Shown piece by piece: positions 1-8,787 of a DNA stretch of 51,614 nt. Both the position numbers and the translations under genes were made by a program. The stretch is from Fredinandcohnia onubensis (GTDB lineage Bacteria; Bacillota; Bacilli; Bacillales; Bacillaceae_L). Below the pieces are notes generated by a model. That model had not been told where the DNA came from. It did not search any database and was given only the letters and a program-made list of their open reading frames with translations. Location: positions 1 through 51,614 of the forward strand of contig NZ_NSEB01000009.1 in NCBI RefSeq assembly GCF_002734215.1, read 5' to 3'. Every line of letters begins with the position of its first letter. The stretch's first letter is position 1.

Positions 1-1
1 C

Positions 2-18
2 GGAGGTTAGTCACCTCC
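2..18. other. Short inverted repeat at window edge
   Basis: A 6-bp inverted repeat (GGAGGT and ACCTCC) encloses a 5-base loop. It lies in non-coding sequence ahead of the spoVA operon. It could be the tail hairpin of a gene cut off at the left edge; sigF is expected there from B. subtilis gene order. No uridine run follows directly, so a terminator role is only a guess. Confidence 0.3.
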
Positions 19-79
19 CCCTACTCGATTTTTGCTCATTCATAAAGTCGTGGTAATTCTTGGAGTTTGCTGTCTCATC

Positions 80-108
80 GCATTAGAAGATAAAGATTTA
101 ACATACTA
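80..108 (+). promoter_or_regulatory. Likely sigma-G promoter of the spoVA operon
   Basis: GCATT at 80-84 and CATACTA at 102-108 are 17 bases apart. CATACTA matches the forespore sigma-G -10 consensus exactly; the -35 box differs at one position from GHATR. Sigma-G control of spoVA is established in B. subtilis, which fits the position about 40 bases upstream of spoVAA. Confidence 0.6.
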
Positions 109-145
109 CATATATAAGGAAAACAATGTGTAGGGTGTGAGAGTG

Positions 146-766
146 ATGGAAAAATCAATTTATCTCCGAATGCGCCATCGCGTACTGGTACAACCCAATG
201 CAACAGTCAGAATAGGACAAATCGTACAGATAAGTGCGGAAGAAAAAGTATCGCAAGAAATTAAAAATATCGTCATTCATCAAGTCAGTAAAAAAGACAA
301 AAACATTGTTGTGATTGATGTAATGAAGGTAATCGATCAAATAAGAAGAAAATTTCCTCAAGTTGACGTTCAAACGGTAGGACCTGCACAAACGATTGTT
401 GAAATTGCCATAAAGAAAAGAAGGTTTACACCTGCTCTATTTGTGGCCGTTTGGTTTTTATTATTTGTGGGGGCTGCACTTACCATGATGAATTTCCATG
501 AAGATGTATCAATGAGGGAGGTTCATATTCGCATCTATACCATGATTACTGGTGATGAGGTTCTAAAGCCATTGCTTTTCCAAATTCCGTATTCTATAGG
601 TTTAGGTCTAGGGATGATTTTATTTTTTAATCACTTCTTCCGCAAACGTCTTAACGAAGAACCAAGTCCACTTGAAGTAGAAATGTTTAATTACCAACAG
701 GATTTAGATAATTATCTCATTATTACAGAAAATAAAGAAAGCATGAAACACATCGATGACAATTAA
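146..766 (+). CDS. spoVAA: Stage V sporulation protein AA
   Basis: First gene of the seven-gene spoVA operon, whose products form the inner-membrane channel that takes dipicolinic acid (DPA) into the forespore and releases it at germination. The 206-residue product has a soluble N-terminal part (about 1-93), a membrane segment near 96-115 and a second near 148-165. The late motif EEPSPLEVEMFNYQ is typical of the family. I chose ATG at 146 because it gives the usual MEK-type start and family length; GTG codons at 137 and 143 are in frame but give extra residues. It overlaps spoVAB by 11 bases, so translation is probably coupled. Confidence 0.93.
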   Translation: MEKSIYLRMRHRVLVQPNATVRIGQIVQISAEEKVSQEIKNIVIHQVSKKDKNIVVIDVMKVIDQIRRKFPQVDVQTVGPAQTIVEIAIKKRRFTPALFVAVWFLLFVGAALTMMNFHEDVSMREVHIRIYTMITGDEVLKPLLFQIPYSIGLGLGMILFFNHFFRKRLNEEPSPLEVEMFNYQQDLDNYLIITENKESMKHIDDN

Positions 767-1175
767 GGTCCTCCTTATTATTTTTCTAGGACTAGGAAGT
801 GGACTAGCGGTTGGTGGCGGTTTTGTTGCCTTTTTGGCAGTATTAGGAATCATCCCAAGGCTTACACAATTAACGAAAACGATGAAATTCATTCGTTTTT
901 ATGAATGGGGTGTAGTGTTCGGCGCTGTATTTGGTAGCTGGTTTACTCTGAATGATCATATCTTTCATTTATGGGATTTAATAGTACTTCCAGTAGGATT
1001 AGCGAGTGGGATATTCGTTGGGATGTTAGCAGCTGCCCTTACGGAGGTACTGAATGTTTTTCCGATATTAGCTAAGAGAATTGGGATAGAAAATAAAATC
1101 GTAATATTGGTCATGGCGATTGTTTTCGGAAAAATTGTAGGGTCCTTGTTCCAATGGATTTACTATGTAAAATAA
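756..1175 (+). CDS. spoVAB: Stage V sporulation protein AB
   Basis: Small integral membrane protein of 139 residues and part of the SpoVA DPA-transport complex. It is almost entirely hydrophobic, with about four membrane segments; the glycine-rich start (GLGSGLAVGGGF) and the internal sequence FYEWGVVFGAVFGSW are family-like. The ATG lies inside the end of spoVAA, an arrangement that suggests translational coupling. The precise role of SpoVAB within the complex is not settled; the assignment rests on sequence and on its place between spoVAA and spoVAC. Confidence 0.92.
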   Translation: MTIKVLLIIFLGLGSGLAVGGGFVAFLAVLGIIPRLTQLTKTMKFIRFYEWGVVFGAVFGSWFTLNDHIFHLWDLIVLPVGLASGIFVGMLAAALTEVLNVFPILAKRIGIENKIVILVMAIVFGKIVGSLFQWIYYVK

Positions 1176-1212
1176 CATATTCTTATTTTTGCACGCGAGG
1201 AGTGAACATAAA

Positions 1213-1674
1213 GTGGCTACTAAGAAAAAGATTAAAGACGATTATAAAAATAGTATTAAAAAGTACCAGCCAAAGCCACGTTATTTTATTAATTGTGTTA
1301 AAGCATTTCTTGTAGGTGGAGCGATATGCTGTGTCGGACAAGGAATCCAAAATTTCTATATGACTTTCTTTCATTTTTCAGAAAAAGATGTTGGAAATCC
1401 AACTGTAGCAACCCTTATTTTAATTTCTTCCTTGCTAACCGGTTTAGGTCTATATGATAAACTTGGTCAGTTTGCAGGAGCGGGGTCTGCAGTTCCTGTA
1501 ACGGGATTTGCCAATTCGATGACGAGTGCCGCAATGGAATATAAAAGTGAAGGTATCGTATTAGGGATCGCTACAAATATGTTTAAGCTAGCGGGAAGTG
1601 TTATCGTATTTGGAGCAGTTTCTGCGTATATTGTGGGGATCATTCGATACTTCTTTAAACTCACAATTTCTTGA
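1213..1674 (+). CDS. spoVAC: Stage V sporulation protein AC
   Basis: Membrane protein of 153 residues. SpoVAC is reported in B. subtilis to act as a mechanosensitive channel through which DPA leaves during germination. Visible are a basic N-terminus, the segment [16 protein letters not shown] and the conserved QFAGAGSAVPVTGFANSM stretch. The GTG at 1213 is chosen because GAGGAG sits ten bases upstream and the product then begins MATKKK; the frame also contains an upstream TTG at 1189 with no good ribosome site. SpoVAEB further down the operon is a paralogue, with the same [15 protein letters not shown]-type core. Confidence 0.92.
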   Translation: MATKKKIKDDYKNSIKKYQPKPRYFINCVKAFLVGGAICCVGQGIQNFYMTFFHFSEKDVGNPTVATLILISSLLTGLGLYDKLGQFAGAGSAVPVTGFANSMTSAAMEYKSEGIVLGIATNMFKLAGSVIVFGAVSAYIVGIIRYFFKLTIS

Positions 1675-1697
1675 ATGATTGCAAGGAGTGGACTTTA

Positions 1698-2714
1698 ATG
1701 AGGCTAGTTGGAAAACAAACATGGGTATATAAAAATCAAATCTATTTAAATTCAACGGGTACGGCGGTGGGACCTAAAGAAGGTCAAGGTCCTTTAGGCA
1801 CTAGTTTCGATATAAAGTATGATGATCTGCATTGTGGTGAAGATTCCTGGGAATTAGCTGAAAGAAGACTAATGGTTGAATCTGTTGATTCTTGTCTGCA
1901 AAAAGTGAACTTAACGAATGATGATATAGATTTCTTTCTAGCAGGTGATTTGTTAAATCAAAACGTGACGACAAACTATACAGCGAGACACCACCAAATC
2001 CCACTAATTTGTATGTTTGGTGCTTGTTCAACTTCTATGGAGACATTGGCTGTCGGTTCAGCATTAGTTGATGCCGGGTTTGCAAACCGTATCCTAGCAT
2101 CTACTAGCAGTCATAACGCAACAGCAGAAAGGCAATTCCGATATCCAACCGAATATGGTGGACAAAAGCCGGATTCTGCAACATTTACAGCTACTGGTGG
2201 GGGAACTGCTCTTGTTAGTAAAGAGAAAGGTCCAATCCGTATTACATCTGCAACGATTGGAAGAGTCATGGATTTAGGAATAACAAATCCATTTGATATG
2301 GGTTCTGCAATGGCACCAGCTGCTGCAGATACCATTACTCGACATTTTAAGGATTTAAATATCACTCAAGATGAATATGATTTGATTGTCACTGGTGACT
2401 TATCAGGTGTAGGAAGTCCTATTTTGAAGGAAATGGTAAAAGAAGAAGGCTATGATTTAGGCAATAAATATAATGATTGTGGGCTTATGTTGTATCATTC
2501 AGACCAAGAAGTTTTTGCGGGTGGAAGTGGTTGTGCTTGTTCAGCAATTGTAACCTATGGGCATATTGTCAAAGAATTAATTAGCGGAAACTTAAATAAA
2601 GTTTTCATTGTTGCAACGGGTGCACTCCTTAGCCCAACCATGATTCAGCAAAAAGAAACAATTCCTACAATCGCACATGGTGTTGTTTTGGAACGAGTAC
2701 AGGGTGGTGAGTAA
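1698..2714 (+). CDS. spoVAD: Stage V sporulation protein AD
   Basis: Soluble DPA-binding component of the SpoVA complex, 338 residues and full family length. The fold resembles thiolase/ketoacyl synthase enzymes; the conserved stretches FGACSTSMETLAV and ATSSHNATAERQFRYPTEYG are visible. The ATG at 1698 follows AAGGAGTG by seven bases and gives MRLVGKQTW, the typical beginning. In B. subtilis, SpoVAD binds DPA directly and is required for its uptake into the forespore. It is preceded by spoVAC with a 23-base gap and followed three bases later by spoVAEB. Confidence 0.95.
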   Translation: MRLVGKQTWVYKNQIYLNSTGTAVGPKEGQGPLGTSFDIKYDDLHCGEDSWELAERRLMVESVDSCLQKVNLTNDDIDFFLAGDLLNQNVTTNYTARHHQIPLICMFGACSTSMETLAVGSALVDAGFANRILASTSSHNATAERQFRYPTEYGGQKPDSATFTATGGGTALVSKEKGPIRITSATIGRVMDLGITNPFDMGSAMAPAAADTITRHFKDLNITQDEYDLIVTGDLSGVGSPILKEMVKEEGYDLGNKYNDCGLMLYHSDQEVFAGGSGCACSAIVTYGHIVKELISGNLNKVFIVATGALLSPTMIQQKETIPTIAHGVVLERVQGGE

Positions 2715-2717
2715 GAT

Positions 2718-3068
2718 ATGGAATACTTATACGCATTTTTAGTCGGTGGAGCAATATGTATTGTTGGACAACTCTTACTTGATTTTGCAAAATTAACACC
2801 TGCTCATGTAATGAGTATTTTTGTCGTACTTGGGTCAATTTTAGATGGATTTGATTTATACGACAATCTAATCAGATTTGCAGGCGCTGGTGCAACTGTT
2901 CCAATTACTAGCTTTGGTCATTCCCTTTTACATGGTGCCATGCAAAGTGCAGAAGAGCATGGTTTTATCGGAATCGCCATGGGGATTTTTGAATTGACCT
3001 CTGCTGGTATATCCTCAGCAATATTGTTCTCTTTCTTAGTTGCACTGATTTTCAGAGCGAAAGGATAG
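2718..3068 (+). CDS. spoVAEB: Stage V sporulation protein AE, membrane subunit (SpoVAEb)
   Basis: Hydrophobic protein of 116 residues, paralogous to SpoVAC: both carry a [18 protein letters not shown] first helix and an [10 protein letters not shown]-type loop. It is thought to act with SpoVAC as a membrane part of the DPA channel. It starts at ATG three bases after spoVAD, which ends ...GGE. The conserved SpoVA_AE/AC core fills nearly the whole protein, so it is not truncated. Confidence 0.92.
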   Translation: MEYLYAFLVGGAICIVGQLLLDFAKLTPAHVMSIFVVLGSILDGFDLYDNLIRFAGAGATVPITSFGHSLLHGAMQSAEEHGFIGIAMGIFELTSAGISSAILFSFLVALIFRAKG

Positions 3069-3073
3069 CATAT

Positions 3074-3664
3074 ATGGATGAAACTAGAAGAAGAGTAATT
3101 CTAGTAACAGATGGTGATGAATATGCACAAAAAACATTAGAATATATTGCAAAAGAGGTGGGAGGACGGTGTATTTCTAAGTCACAGGGAAACCCAACCA
3201 CTTTAACGGGAAAAGAAATGGTGGAATACATCCTTCAATCCTCCCATGATCCTGTTTTTGTAATGTTTGATGATAGTGGTTATTTAGGTGAAGGGGCTGG
3301 CGAGCATGCATTAAAGTTTGTCGCAACCCATCCGAATATTGAAGTGTTAGGCATTATTGCAGTGGCATCGAAAACTCATCAAACAGAATGGGCAAAGGTT
3401 GATATTAGTATTGACCGGGACGGTAATCTAACGGAATACGGTGTCGACAAGAGTGGATTAACGGAATATGACATTGGTCGAATAAACGGAGATACCGTTT
3501 ATTGTTTAGACGAACTGGATGTTCCAATAATTGTGGGTATTGGAGATATTGGAAAAATGGCACGTAAGGATGATATTAAAATGGGTGCCCCTATTACAAG
3601 AAAAGCAGTGGATCTAATACTCGAAAGGAGTGGTTACGATCGGAAAGGAAACACACACAACTAA
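3074..3664 (+). CDS. spoVAEA: Stage V sporulation protein AE, soluble subunit (SpoVAEa)
   Basis: Soluble 196-residue protein of the spoVA operon. It has an N-terminal Rossmann-like stretch ([21 protein letters not shown]) and an acidic middle with [14 protein letters not shown] and a GIGDIGKM motif near the end; all are typical of the SpoVAEa/YhcN-unrelated family seen only in spore formers. Its biochemical role in DPA movement is unclear; it is reported to be less important than SpoVAC, AD and AEb. Its 3' end overlaps the start of spoVAF by 35 bases. Confidence 0.9.
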   Translation: MDETRRRVILVTDGDEYAQKTLEYIAKEVGGRCISKSQGNPTTLTGKEMVEYILQSSHDPVFVMFDDSGYLGEGAGEHALKFVATHPNIEVLGIIAVASKTHQTEWAKVDISIDRDGNLTEYGVDKSGLTEYDIGRINGDTVYCLDELDVPIIVGIGDIGKMARKDDIKMGAPITRKAVDLILERSGYDRKGNTHN

Positions 3665-5114
3665 GACTCCAATCTCTCCTGACATTGTAAAAAATGATGA
3701 TTTTTTTAAAACACATATAGGTATGGGTACGGGAAGTTTTGATATCGGAGTTAGAAAGATAAAAATTTTAAAGAAAGATGTTCATCTCTATTATCTAAAT
3801 GGACTTTGCGATACTAATTTTATCGTTCAACTTTTAAAGGAACTAGTCAATGTTAATGATAAAGAAACGAACGTAAATCAGGCATTCCAAGTAATTGAAA
3901 ACCGGCTTGTACATCAACAGGTAAGTACAATTAAGAACTTAGATGAAGGAGTAGACCAATTACTTTCAGGGCTCATCCTTATTTTAGTCGAAGGGGAAGA
4001 CTCTGGATTAGCAGTAGATGTAAGAAGTTACCCAGGAAGAACTCCACAGGAGCCCGATACTGAAAAAGTAATTCGCGGTTCACGGGATGGCTACGTGGAA
4101 AACATTATTGTCAATTGTGCATTAACGAGAAGAAGGATAAGAGATGAGAGACTTCGCCATGAGATTATGCAAGTTGGAGAAAGATCGAAAACGGATATAT
4201 GTATCTCTTATATTAAAGATGTAGCGGACCCAGATTTAGTGGACATTATTCGCAAAGAACTAAAGAGCATTAACGTCGATGGTTTAACTATGGCAGATAA
4301 GACGATTGAAGAATTCATCGTAAATCAAGGGTTTAATCCATATCCATTAGTTCGATATACGGAACGTCCAGATGTAGCGGCAACTCACTTACTTGAAGGA
4401 CATGTTGTGATTATGGTTGACACATCTCCAAGTGTCATTATTACTCCAACTACAATGTTTCATCATGTGCAGCATGCTGAGGAATATCGCCAAGCTCCCG
4501 CTGTCGGTACATTGTTAAGGTGGACAAGATTTATTGGAATTTTAGCATCAATCTTTCTTTTGCCACTTTGGTTTTTATTAGTATTAGAACCTGACATGAT
4601 TCCAAAAGCTATCGATTATATTGGTCCAAATGAGAAATCAAATATACCGATTGTAGTTCAAATCTTTCTCGCTGATATGGGAATTGAATTCTTAAGAATG
4701 GCGGCAATACATACGCCAACCCCATTATCAACCGCAATGGGATTAATTGCAGCTGCATTAATTGGTCAAATTGCAATTGATGTTGGCTTGTTTGTTCCAG
4801 AAGTAATTCTATATGTAGCGATTGCTGCCATTGGAACTTTTGCTACACCAAGCTATGAATTAAGTGCTGCAAATAAGATAGCAAGATTATTCTTATTGAT
4901 ACTTGTGGCCATTTTTAAAACACCTGGTTTTGTCATAGGTTGTACGATCTATGTCTTGTTCCTAGCTAATATTCGTTCTCTTAACACACCTTATTTATGG
5001 CCATTTTTACCATTTAATGCGAAAGCTTTATTACAAATCTTCATTCGAACATCGGTTCCTGGGGCAAAACTACGACCAAGTATTGTACATCCTCAAAAAC
5101 CTTTCAAACAATAG
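3630..5114 (+). CDS. spoVAF: Stage V sporulation protein AF, GerA-family
   Basis: Last gene of the spoVA operon; 494 residues with the domain layout of germinant-receptor A subunits. There is a large soluble N-terminal region (about 1-290, including [23 protein letters not shown] and the [14 protein letters not shown] stretch) followed by about five membrane helices up to residue 470. SpoVAF is proposed to form a complex modulating germination together with FigP/YqhR-like partners. The only standard start in the open frame before residue 35 is GTG at 3630, yet the AAAGGAG motif touches that codon; coupling to spoVAEA is likely (see findings). Confidence 0.92.
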   Translation: MVTIGKETHTTKTPISPDIVKNDDFFKTHIGMGTGSFDIGVRKIKILKKDVHLYYLNGLCDTNFIVQLLKELVNVNDKETNVNQAFQVIENRLVHQQVSTIKNLDEGVDQLLSGLILILVEGEDSGLAVDVRSYPGRTPQEPDTEKVIRGSRDGYVENIIVNCALTRRRIRDERLRHEIMQVGERSKTDICISYIKDVADPDLVDIIRKELKSINVDGLTMADKTIEEFIVNQGFNPYPLVRYTERPDVAATHLLEGHVVIMVDTSPSVIITPTTMFHHVQHAEEYRQAPAVGTLLRWTRFIGILASIFLLPLWFLLVLEPDMIPKAIDYIGPNEKSNIPIVVQIFLADMGIEFLRMAAIHTPTPLSTAMGLIAAALIGQIAIDVGLFVPEVILYVAIAAIGTFATPSYELSAANKIARLFLLILVAIFKTPGFVIGCTIYVLFLANIRSLNTPYLWPFLPFNAKALLQIFIRTSVPGAKLRPSIVHPQKPFKQ

Positions 5115-5176
5115 TTGCACCATAGTATACGTTGTGTTAATCTATTTTTCATATAGCACAGCGTTAAAGAAGGATA

Positions 5177-5213
5177 GACAGCTGATGACTATATCAGCTG
5201 TCTTTTCTTCTTT
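5177..5213 (+). terminator. Terminator of the spoVA operon
   Basis: Perfect 10-bp stem (GACAGCTGAT with ATCAGCTGTC), 6-base loop, then TTTTCTTCTTT. It ends the spoVA transcript 60 bases after spoVAF and separates it from lysA. Confidence 0.85.
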
Positions 5214-5288
5214 AATGATGGTGTGGCACGAAAGTGTGCTTATCGAAAATGGCTCTGATGAGTACTTTACAGAAACGAGGGGAATTAG

Positions 5289-6608
5289 ATGTATCTACAC
5301 GGAACAAGCAAGGTAAATGATAAGAACCACTTAGAAATTGGTGGGGTTGATACAGTAGAATTAGCAAAACAATACGGAACACCTTTATATGTGTATGACG
5401 TGGCACTTATCAGAGAGCGCGCAAGAGGTTTTTTTGAAACATTCAACCGATTAGGTATTCCGGCACAGGTTGCGTATGCAAGTAAAGCCTTTTCAACAAT
5501 TGCAATGTTTCAGCTCGCTGAAGAAGAGGGGCTTTCCCTAGATGTCGTTTCTGGCGGAGAATTATTTACTGCGTTACAAGCAGGATTCCCAGTAGAAAGA
5601 ATCCACTTCCACGGGAATAATAAAAGCTATGAAGAACTCGATATGGCGATAAAAAATAAGATTGGTTGTATTGTTGTTGACAACTATTATGAACTTTCAT
5701 TATTAGAGCAAGTTTGTATCGAAAATAAAACAACGGTAAAGATATTATTACGCGTAACGCCTGGAGTAGAAGCGCACACTCATGATTATATTACGACTGG
5801 TCAAGATGATTCAAAATTTGGATTTGGACTAGAAAATGGACAGGCAGACAAAGCTGTTGAGCTGGCTATTCAGTCAGAATCTATCAACTTATTAGGAATT
5901 CATTCTCACATTGGTTCACAAATTTTCGAGACAACAGGATTTTTGGTTGCTGCAGGCAAAATGTTTGGTAAACTCAAGGAATGGAAAGATCGTTTCGGTT
6001 TTACACCTAAAGTATTAAATTTAGGCGGCGGATTTGGTATTCGCTACACCGAAGAAGATAAACCACTACCACCTTCACAATATGTAGAAGCAATCATTGG
6101 AGAAGTAAAGAAACATGCAGATGACCTTTCCATTGATATACCAGAAATTTGGATTGAGCCAGGTAGATCGATTGTAGGGGACGCAGGGACAACTATCTAT
6201 TCTGTAGGCTCTCGAAAAGAAGTTCCAAATATTCGACAATACCTTGCTGTTGACGGAGGTATGACAGATAATATTAGACCTGCATTATATCAGGCGAAAT
6301 ATGAGGCTGTTTTAGCTAATCGTGTACAGGATCCGGTTGAGGAAACTGTATCAATAGCTGGAAAATGCTGTGAGTCTGGGGATATGTTAATTTGGGATTT
6401 ACCATTACCTAAAGCAAGTTCAGATGATATGCTGGCGGTGTTCTGTACAGGAGCATACGGATACGCAATGGCCAATAATTATAATCGTATTCCAAGACCT
6501 GCAGTTGTGTTTGTAGAGAACGGAGAAGCACAGTTAGTGGTTCAACGTGAAAGCTATGAGGATCTTGTAAGATTAGACATTCCATTAAAATCAAAAGTAG
6601 TTGAATAA
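5289..6608 (+). CDS. lysA: Diaminopimelate decarboxylase
   Basis: Pyridoxal-phosphate enzyme that removes CO2 from meso-diaminopimelate to give L-lysine, the last step of lysine synthesis. The 439-residue length equals the Bacillus enzyme. Visible are the PLP lysine in AYASKAF (K66), the HIGSQI loop, the glycine-rich LGGGFGIRY that binds phosphate, and the CCESGD catalytic cysteine motif with AYGYAMANNYN behind it. The ATG is preceded by ACGAGGGG. It is monocistronic here, flanked by terminators. In a spore former, DAP is also needed for cortex peptidoglycan, which may explain the constant neighbourhood with spoVA. Confidence 0.96.
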   Translation: MYLHGTSKVNDKNHLEIGGVDTVELAKQYGTPLYVYDVALIRERARGFFETFNRLGIPAQVAYASKAFSTIAMFQLAEEEGLSLDVVSGGELFTALQAGFPVERIHFHGNNKSYEELDMAIKNKIGCIVVDNYYELSLLEQVCIENKTTVKILLRVTPGVEAHTHDYITTGQDDSKFGFGLENGQADKAVELAIQSESINLLGIHSHIGSQIFETTGFLVAAGKMFGKLKEWKDRFGFTPKVLNLGGGFGIRYTEEDKPLPPSQYVEAIIGEVKKHADDLSIDIPEIWIEPGRSIVGDAGTTIYSVGSRKEVPNIRQYLAVDGGMTDNIRPALYQAKYEAVLANRVQDPVEETVSIAGKCCESGDMLIWDLPLPKASSDDMLAVFCTGAYGYAMANNYNRIPRPAVVFVENGEAQLVVQRESYEDLVRLDIPLKSKVVE

Positions 6609-6618
6609 ATTGAGTGCA

Positions 6619-6650
6619 AAAAACCCACGATTATTCGTGGGTTTTTATTA
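6619..6650. terminator. Bidirectional terminator between lysA and ypuA
   Basis: A 12-bp stem, AAAAACCCACGA with TCGTGGGTTTTT, has a TTAT loop and T-rich tails on both strands. It serves lysA from the left and the convergent DUF1002 gene from the right. Confidence 0.88.
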
Positions 6651-6657
6651 TAGCCAA

Positions 6658-7527
6658 TTATTTAAACAGACCTTTAATAGCGTCTATGAGGTTAACAAAG
6701 AATTCTTTCAGTTTATCAAGAAAACTTTGCCCTTCTTCTGACTCAAGGAAATTTGTTAGCTTTTCCTTGGCTAGATTTAGTTGTTCTCCAACTTGATTCC
6801 AATCAATATTGAGTTCCAATAACTTATTAAACAGCTCCATAAGTCTAGTTATGTCAGCATCAGTTAATGTGATTCCTAGGTCATTGGCAGCATTAACGAT
6901 AATAGTCCTAAGTTCTTCGTCATTTTGGGGAGCGTTTTTTGCAATTTCATCTTTTATTTTTGCCATTAATGCCGCAGCATCTTCGGCTCCAATTTTTTCA
7001 CTTAACTTTGTTGTTTCTACCATCTCTTCATTTGCAATCTGCTTCACTTCTTCAGGAATAGCTTTATCTGAAGAAACTTCATAGGCTTTAATAATTCCAG
7101 TTAATGCAGCAGTTCCAGAAACATTACCTGGTCCGGTTACAAAGATTTTTGCATCTTTTACACCAGCTGTGATTAAAGCATTTGCATACATTTCCTCTGT
7201 AATTAAGGTGATATGCTCCGTTATCGTTACATCTAATCCAGACCCTTTTTCACCTATGGTGATTGAAGCAGAGGATAAGGCCTTGTTCCCAATTCTAGCC
7301 TTTGGAATGTATTGACCAAGGTATTGGTGTTCTTCTTCGTTTGTAACAACCACAATTTGTGGGTTCTCAGGTGCGTTCATTTCGTTTAAAATCGTTTCTT
7401 TTTGAGTTTCTGTTAGGTCTTGGCCAAGTGTAATAATCACATCTCCAGGTGCAGCGTCTGCAAAGCTTAGTGATGGAAAAATGAGTGAAAATACAAGTAA
7501 AAATGAGAGTGTTATTTTATTTCTCAA
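6658..7527 (-). CDS. ypuA: DUF1002 secreted protein YpuA
   Basis: Exported protein of 289 residues and unknown function. It starts with a signal peptide (basic RNK, then a hydrophobic run ending SLSFADA) and continues as a DUF1002 domain (GDVIITLGQDLTETQK, ITVTGPGNVSGTAALTGI-like region). The amphipathic C-terminus contains DKLKEFFVNLIDAIKGLFK. I place the start at TTG 7527, because a perfect AAAGGAGG lies seven bases upstream and the length then matches B. subtilis YpuA; an upstream ATG at 7584 adds 19 residues before the ribosome site. It sits between lysA and ppiB as in B. subtilis. DUF1002 proteins are linked to the cell envelope, nothing firmer. Confidence 0.85.
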   Translation of the reverse strand: MRNKITLSFLLVFSLIFPSLSFADAAPGDVIITLGQDLTETQKETILNEMNAPENPQIVVVTNEEEHQYLGQYIPKARIGNKALSSASITIGEKGSGLDVTITEHITLITEEMYANALITAGVKDAKIFVTGPGNVSGTAALTGIIKAYEVSSDKAIPEEVKQIANEEMVETTKLSEKIGAEDAAALMAKIKDEIAKNAPQNDEELRTIIVNAANDLGITLTDADITRLMELFNKLLELNIDWNQVGEQLNLAKEKLTNFLESEEGQSFLDKLKEFFVNLIDAIKGLFK

Positions 7528-7720
7528 ACTAGTTTCCTCCTTTATTTTTCGAAAAACAAGGTATCCATCGTACATATTATACATTATTCTATACCGGAAA
7601 TATCTTTTTGACGGTATTTAGGAAAAACTCCCCACTTTCGTATTGGATTATTACAACCATTTATAGTAAAATGAACTCGTTCAATACATATGGACGAAAG
7701 AAAATGAGCGGAGGTTTCAA

Positions 7721-8155
7721 ATGAAAAAAGCAAGCATTGAATTCGAAAATGGAGAAAAAATCGTAATTGAGTTATATTCAAATGAAGCACCTGGAACTGT
7801 AGCAAATTTTGAAAAACTTGCAAACGAAGGTTTCTATAATGGACTTACATTTCATCGTGTAATCCCAGGCTTTGTTGCACAAGGTGGTTGCCCACGTGGA
7901 AACGGAACTGGTGGACCAGGTTATTCTATAAAGTGTGAAACGGAAGGAAATCCACATAAGCATGTGGCTGGATCGTTATCAATGGCGCACGCTGGTAAAG
8001 ACACTGGTGGAAGCCAATTTTTCATCGTACATGAGCCACAACCGCATTTAGATGGAGTACATACTGTATTCGGTCAGGTGGTTGAAGGATTAGAGTCTGT
8101 TTACCGCATTAAACAAGGCGATGTTATGAAAGAAGTTAAAGTTTGGGAAGAATAA
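7721..8155 (+). CDS. ppiB: Peptidyl-prolyl cis-trans isomerase B (cyclophilin)
   Basis: Cytoplasmic cyclophilin, 144 residues, which speeds up cis-trans isomerisation of proline peptide bonds during protein folding. The catalytic and binding motifs are intact: [13 protein letters not shown], then [24 protein letters not shown] and VFGQVVEG. The start ATG has GCGGAGG seven bases upstream. It is transcribed alone, diverging from ypuA and ending at a terminator 12 bases after the stop. Confidence 0.95.
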   Translation: MKKASIEFENGEKIVIELYSNEAPGTVANFEKLANEGFYNGLTFHRVIPGFVAQGGCPRGNGTGGPGYSIKCETEGNPHKHVAGSLSMAHAGKDTGGSQFFIVHEPQPHLDGVHTVFGQVVEGLESVYRIKQGDVMKEVKVWEE

Positions 8156-8167
8156 TAGTAGATTTTA

Positions 8168-8206
8168 GACACAGCAGGTGATTCTTGTTGTGTCTTTTTC
8201 TTTTAT
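8168..8206 (+). terminator. Terminator of ppiB
   Basis: A 10-bp stem with two G-T pairs (8168-8177 with 8185-8194) and a 7-base loop is followed by TTTTTCTTTTATT. Confidence 0.78.
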
Positions 8207-8236
8207 TGTCCTATAATAATTCTTGAGGTGAACTAG

Positions 8237-8323
8237 ATGGGAAAAGGAAAATGGACAGTGTTTTTTGTTCTGCTATTATTATCTTTAGCATGGGGAGTCA
8301 TTTATTGGTTGTTTATAGTCTAA
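8237..8323 (+). CDS. Predicted 28-residue membrane peptide
   Basis: Small open frame read directly from the sequence. ATG at 8237 follows TTGAGGTGAACTAG and opens a reading frame of 28 codons: MGKGKW, then one hydrophobic helix (VFFVLLLLSLAWGVIYWLFIV), then TAA. The basic start and single helix of about 20 residues are what a small membrane protein should look like. It lies between the ppiB terminator and the riboflavin promoter, so it would need its own promoter; none is obvious. No family recognised; a chance frame cannot be ruled out. Confidence 0.5.
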   Translation: MGKGKWTVFFVLLLLSLAWGVIYWLFIV

Positions 8324-8344
8324 TTTGAATGTAAAGTGTAAAAT

Positions 8345-8375
8345 TCGACAAAATAATAATACTTTATGTTATACT
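8345..8375 (+). promoter_or_regulatory. Promoter of the riboflavin operon
   Basis: A TCGACA -35-like box (8345-8350) lies 19 bases from TATACT (8370-8375), which carries the extended -10 dinucleotide TG at 8367-8368. Transcription would begin near 8382, just ahead of the FMN aptamer. Confidence 0.55.
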
Positions 8376-8405
8376 GTTTTAAATCGCTATGATAATTTAA
8401 TATTT

Positions 8406-8602
8406 TCCTTCGGGGTTAGGTGAAATTCCTTACCGACGGTGATGAACAATTTGTTCTAAGCCCGTGACCCATTTTAATGCCACATATTATGTTGGTAGGC
8501 ACTTTAGCCATAAGAACTCAAGGTTTTGATTACTTATTTAAAATGGTGGACTTGGTGAGAATCCAAGGCCGACAGTTAAAGTCTGGATGGGAGAAGGATG
8601 TT
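8406..8602 (+). promoter_or_regulatory. FMN riboswitch (RFN element)
   Basis: The conserved RFN landmarks are all present in order: CTTCGGGGTTAGGTGAAATT, TACCGACGGTGATGA, AGCCCGTGACC, GACTTGGTGAGAATCCAAGG, CCGACAGTTAAAGTCTGGATGGGAGAAGGATG. With FMN bound, the leader favours the terminator at 8693-8725 and shuts off the rib operon. The element is about 197 bases, longer than the usual 130-150, because one arm carries an added stem: CCATTTTAA (8469-8477) pairs with TTAAAATGG (8538-8546) around a 60-base interior that includes another hairpin (TGCC 8478-8481 with GGCA 8498-8501). Confidence 0.93.
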
Positions 8603-8692
8603 AGGTACGACAGGTATGTGAAAAAATTTGCTCAATATACCCTTATTTGTGTTGGGCAAAAATACATATTGTGTTACTTGATTACATCTACC

Positions 8693-8725
8693 AGACCCCG
8701 GATTGTATTCCGAGGTCTTTTTTAT
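8693..8725 (+). terminator. Riboswitch-controlled terminator of the rib operon
   Basis: AGACC/GGTCT and CGGA/TCCG form a 10-position stem with one C-A mismatch and a 6-base loop, then a run of six T residues. It lies 63 bases before ribD and is the expression platform of the FMN riboswitch. Confidence 0.85.
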
Positions 8726-8787
8726 TTTGGTAACTAAGATAGAAACTCCCTATTAAGTAAAAGATAAAAGAAAGGAGCGTAGTTAAA

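Noticed and set aside
5017-5316. Open frame over the end of spoVAF and the terminator
   Set aside because: Shadow frame of spoVAF; crosses a strong terminator.
6809-7084. Serine-rich plus-strand frame antisense to ypuA
   Set aside because: Shadow of a real minus-strand gene with clean signal peptide and ribosome site.
7643-7667. TTGGAT...TATAGT as the ppiB promoter
   Set aside because: Spacing is only 13 bases, too short for sigma-A.
8477-8737. 86-codon open frame within the rib leader
   Set aside because: It overlaps the FMN aptamer and its terminator entirely; no ribosome site, composition set by RNA structure.
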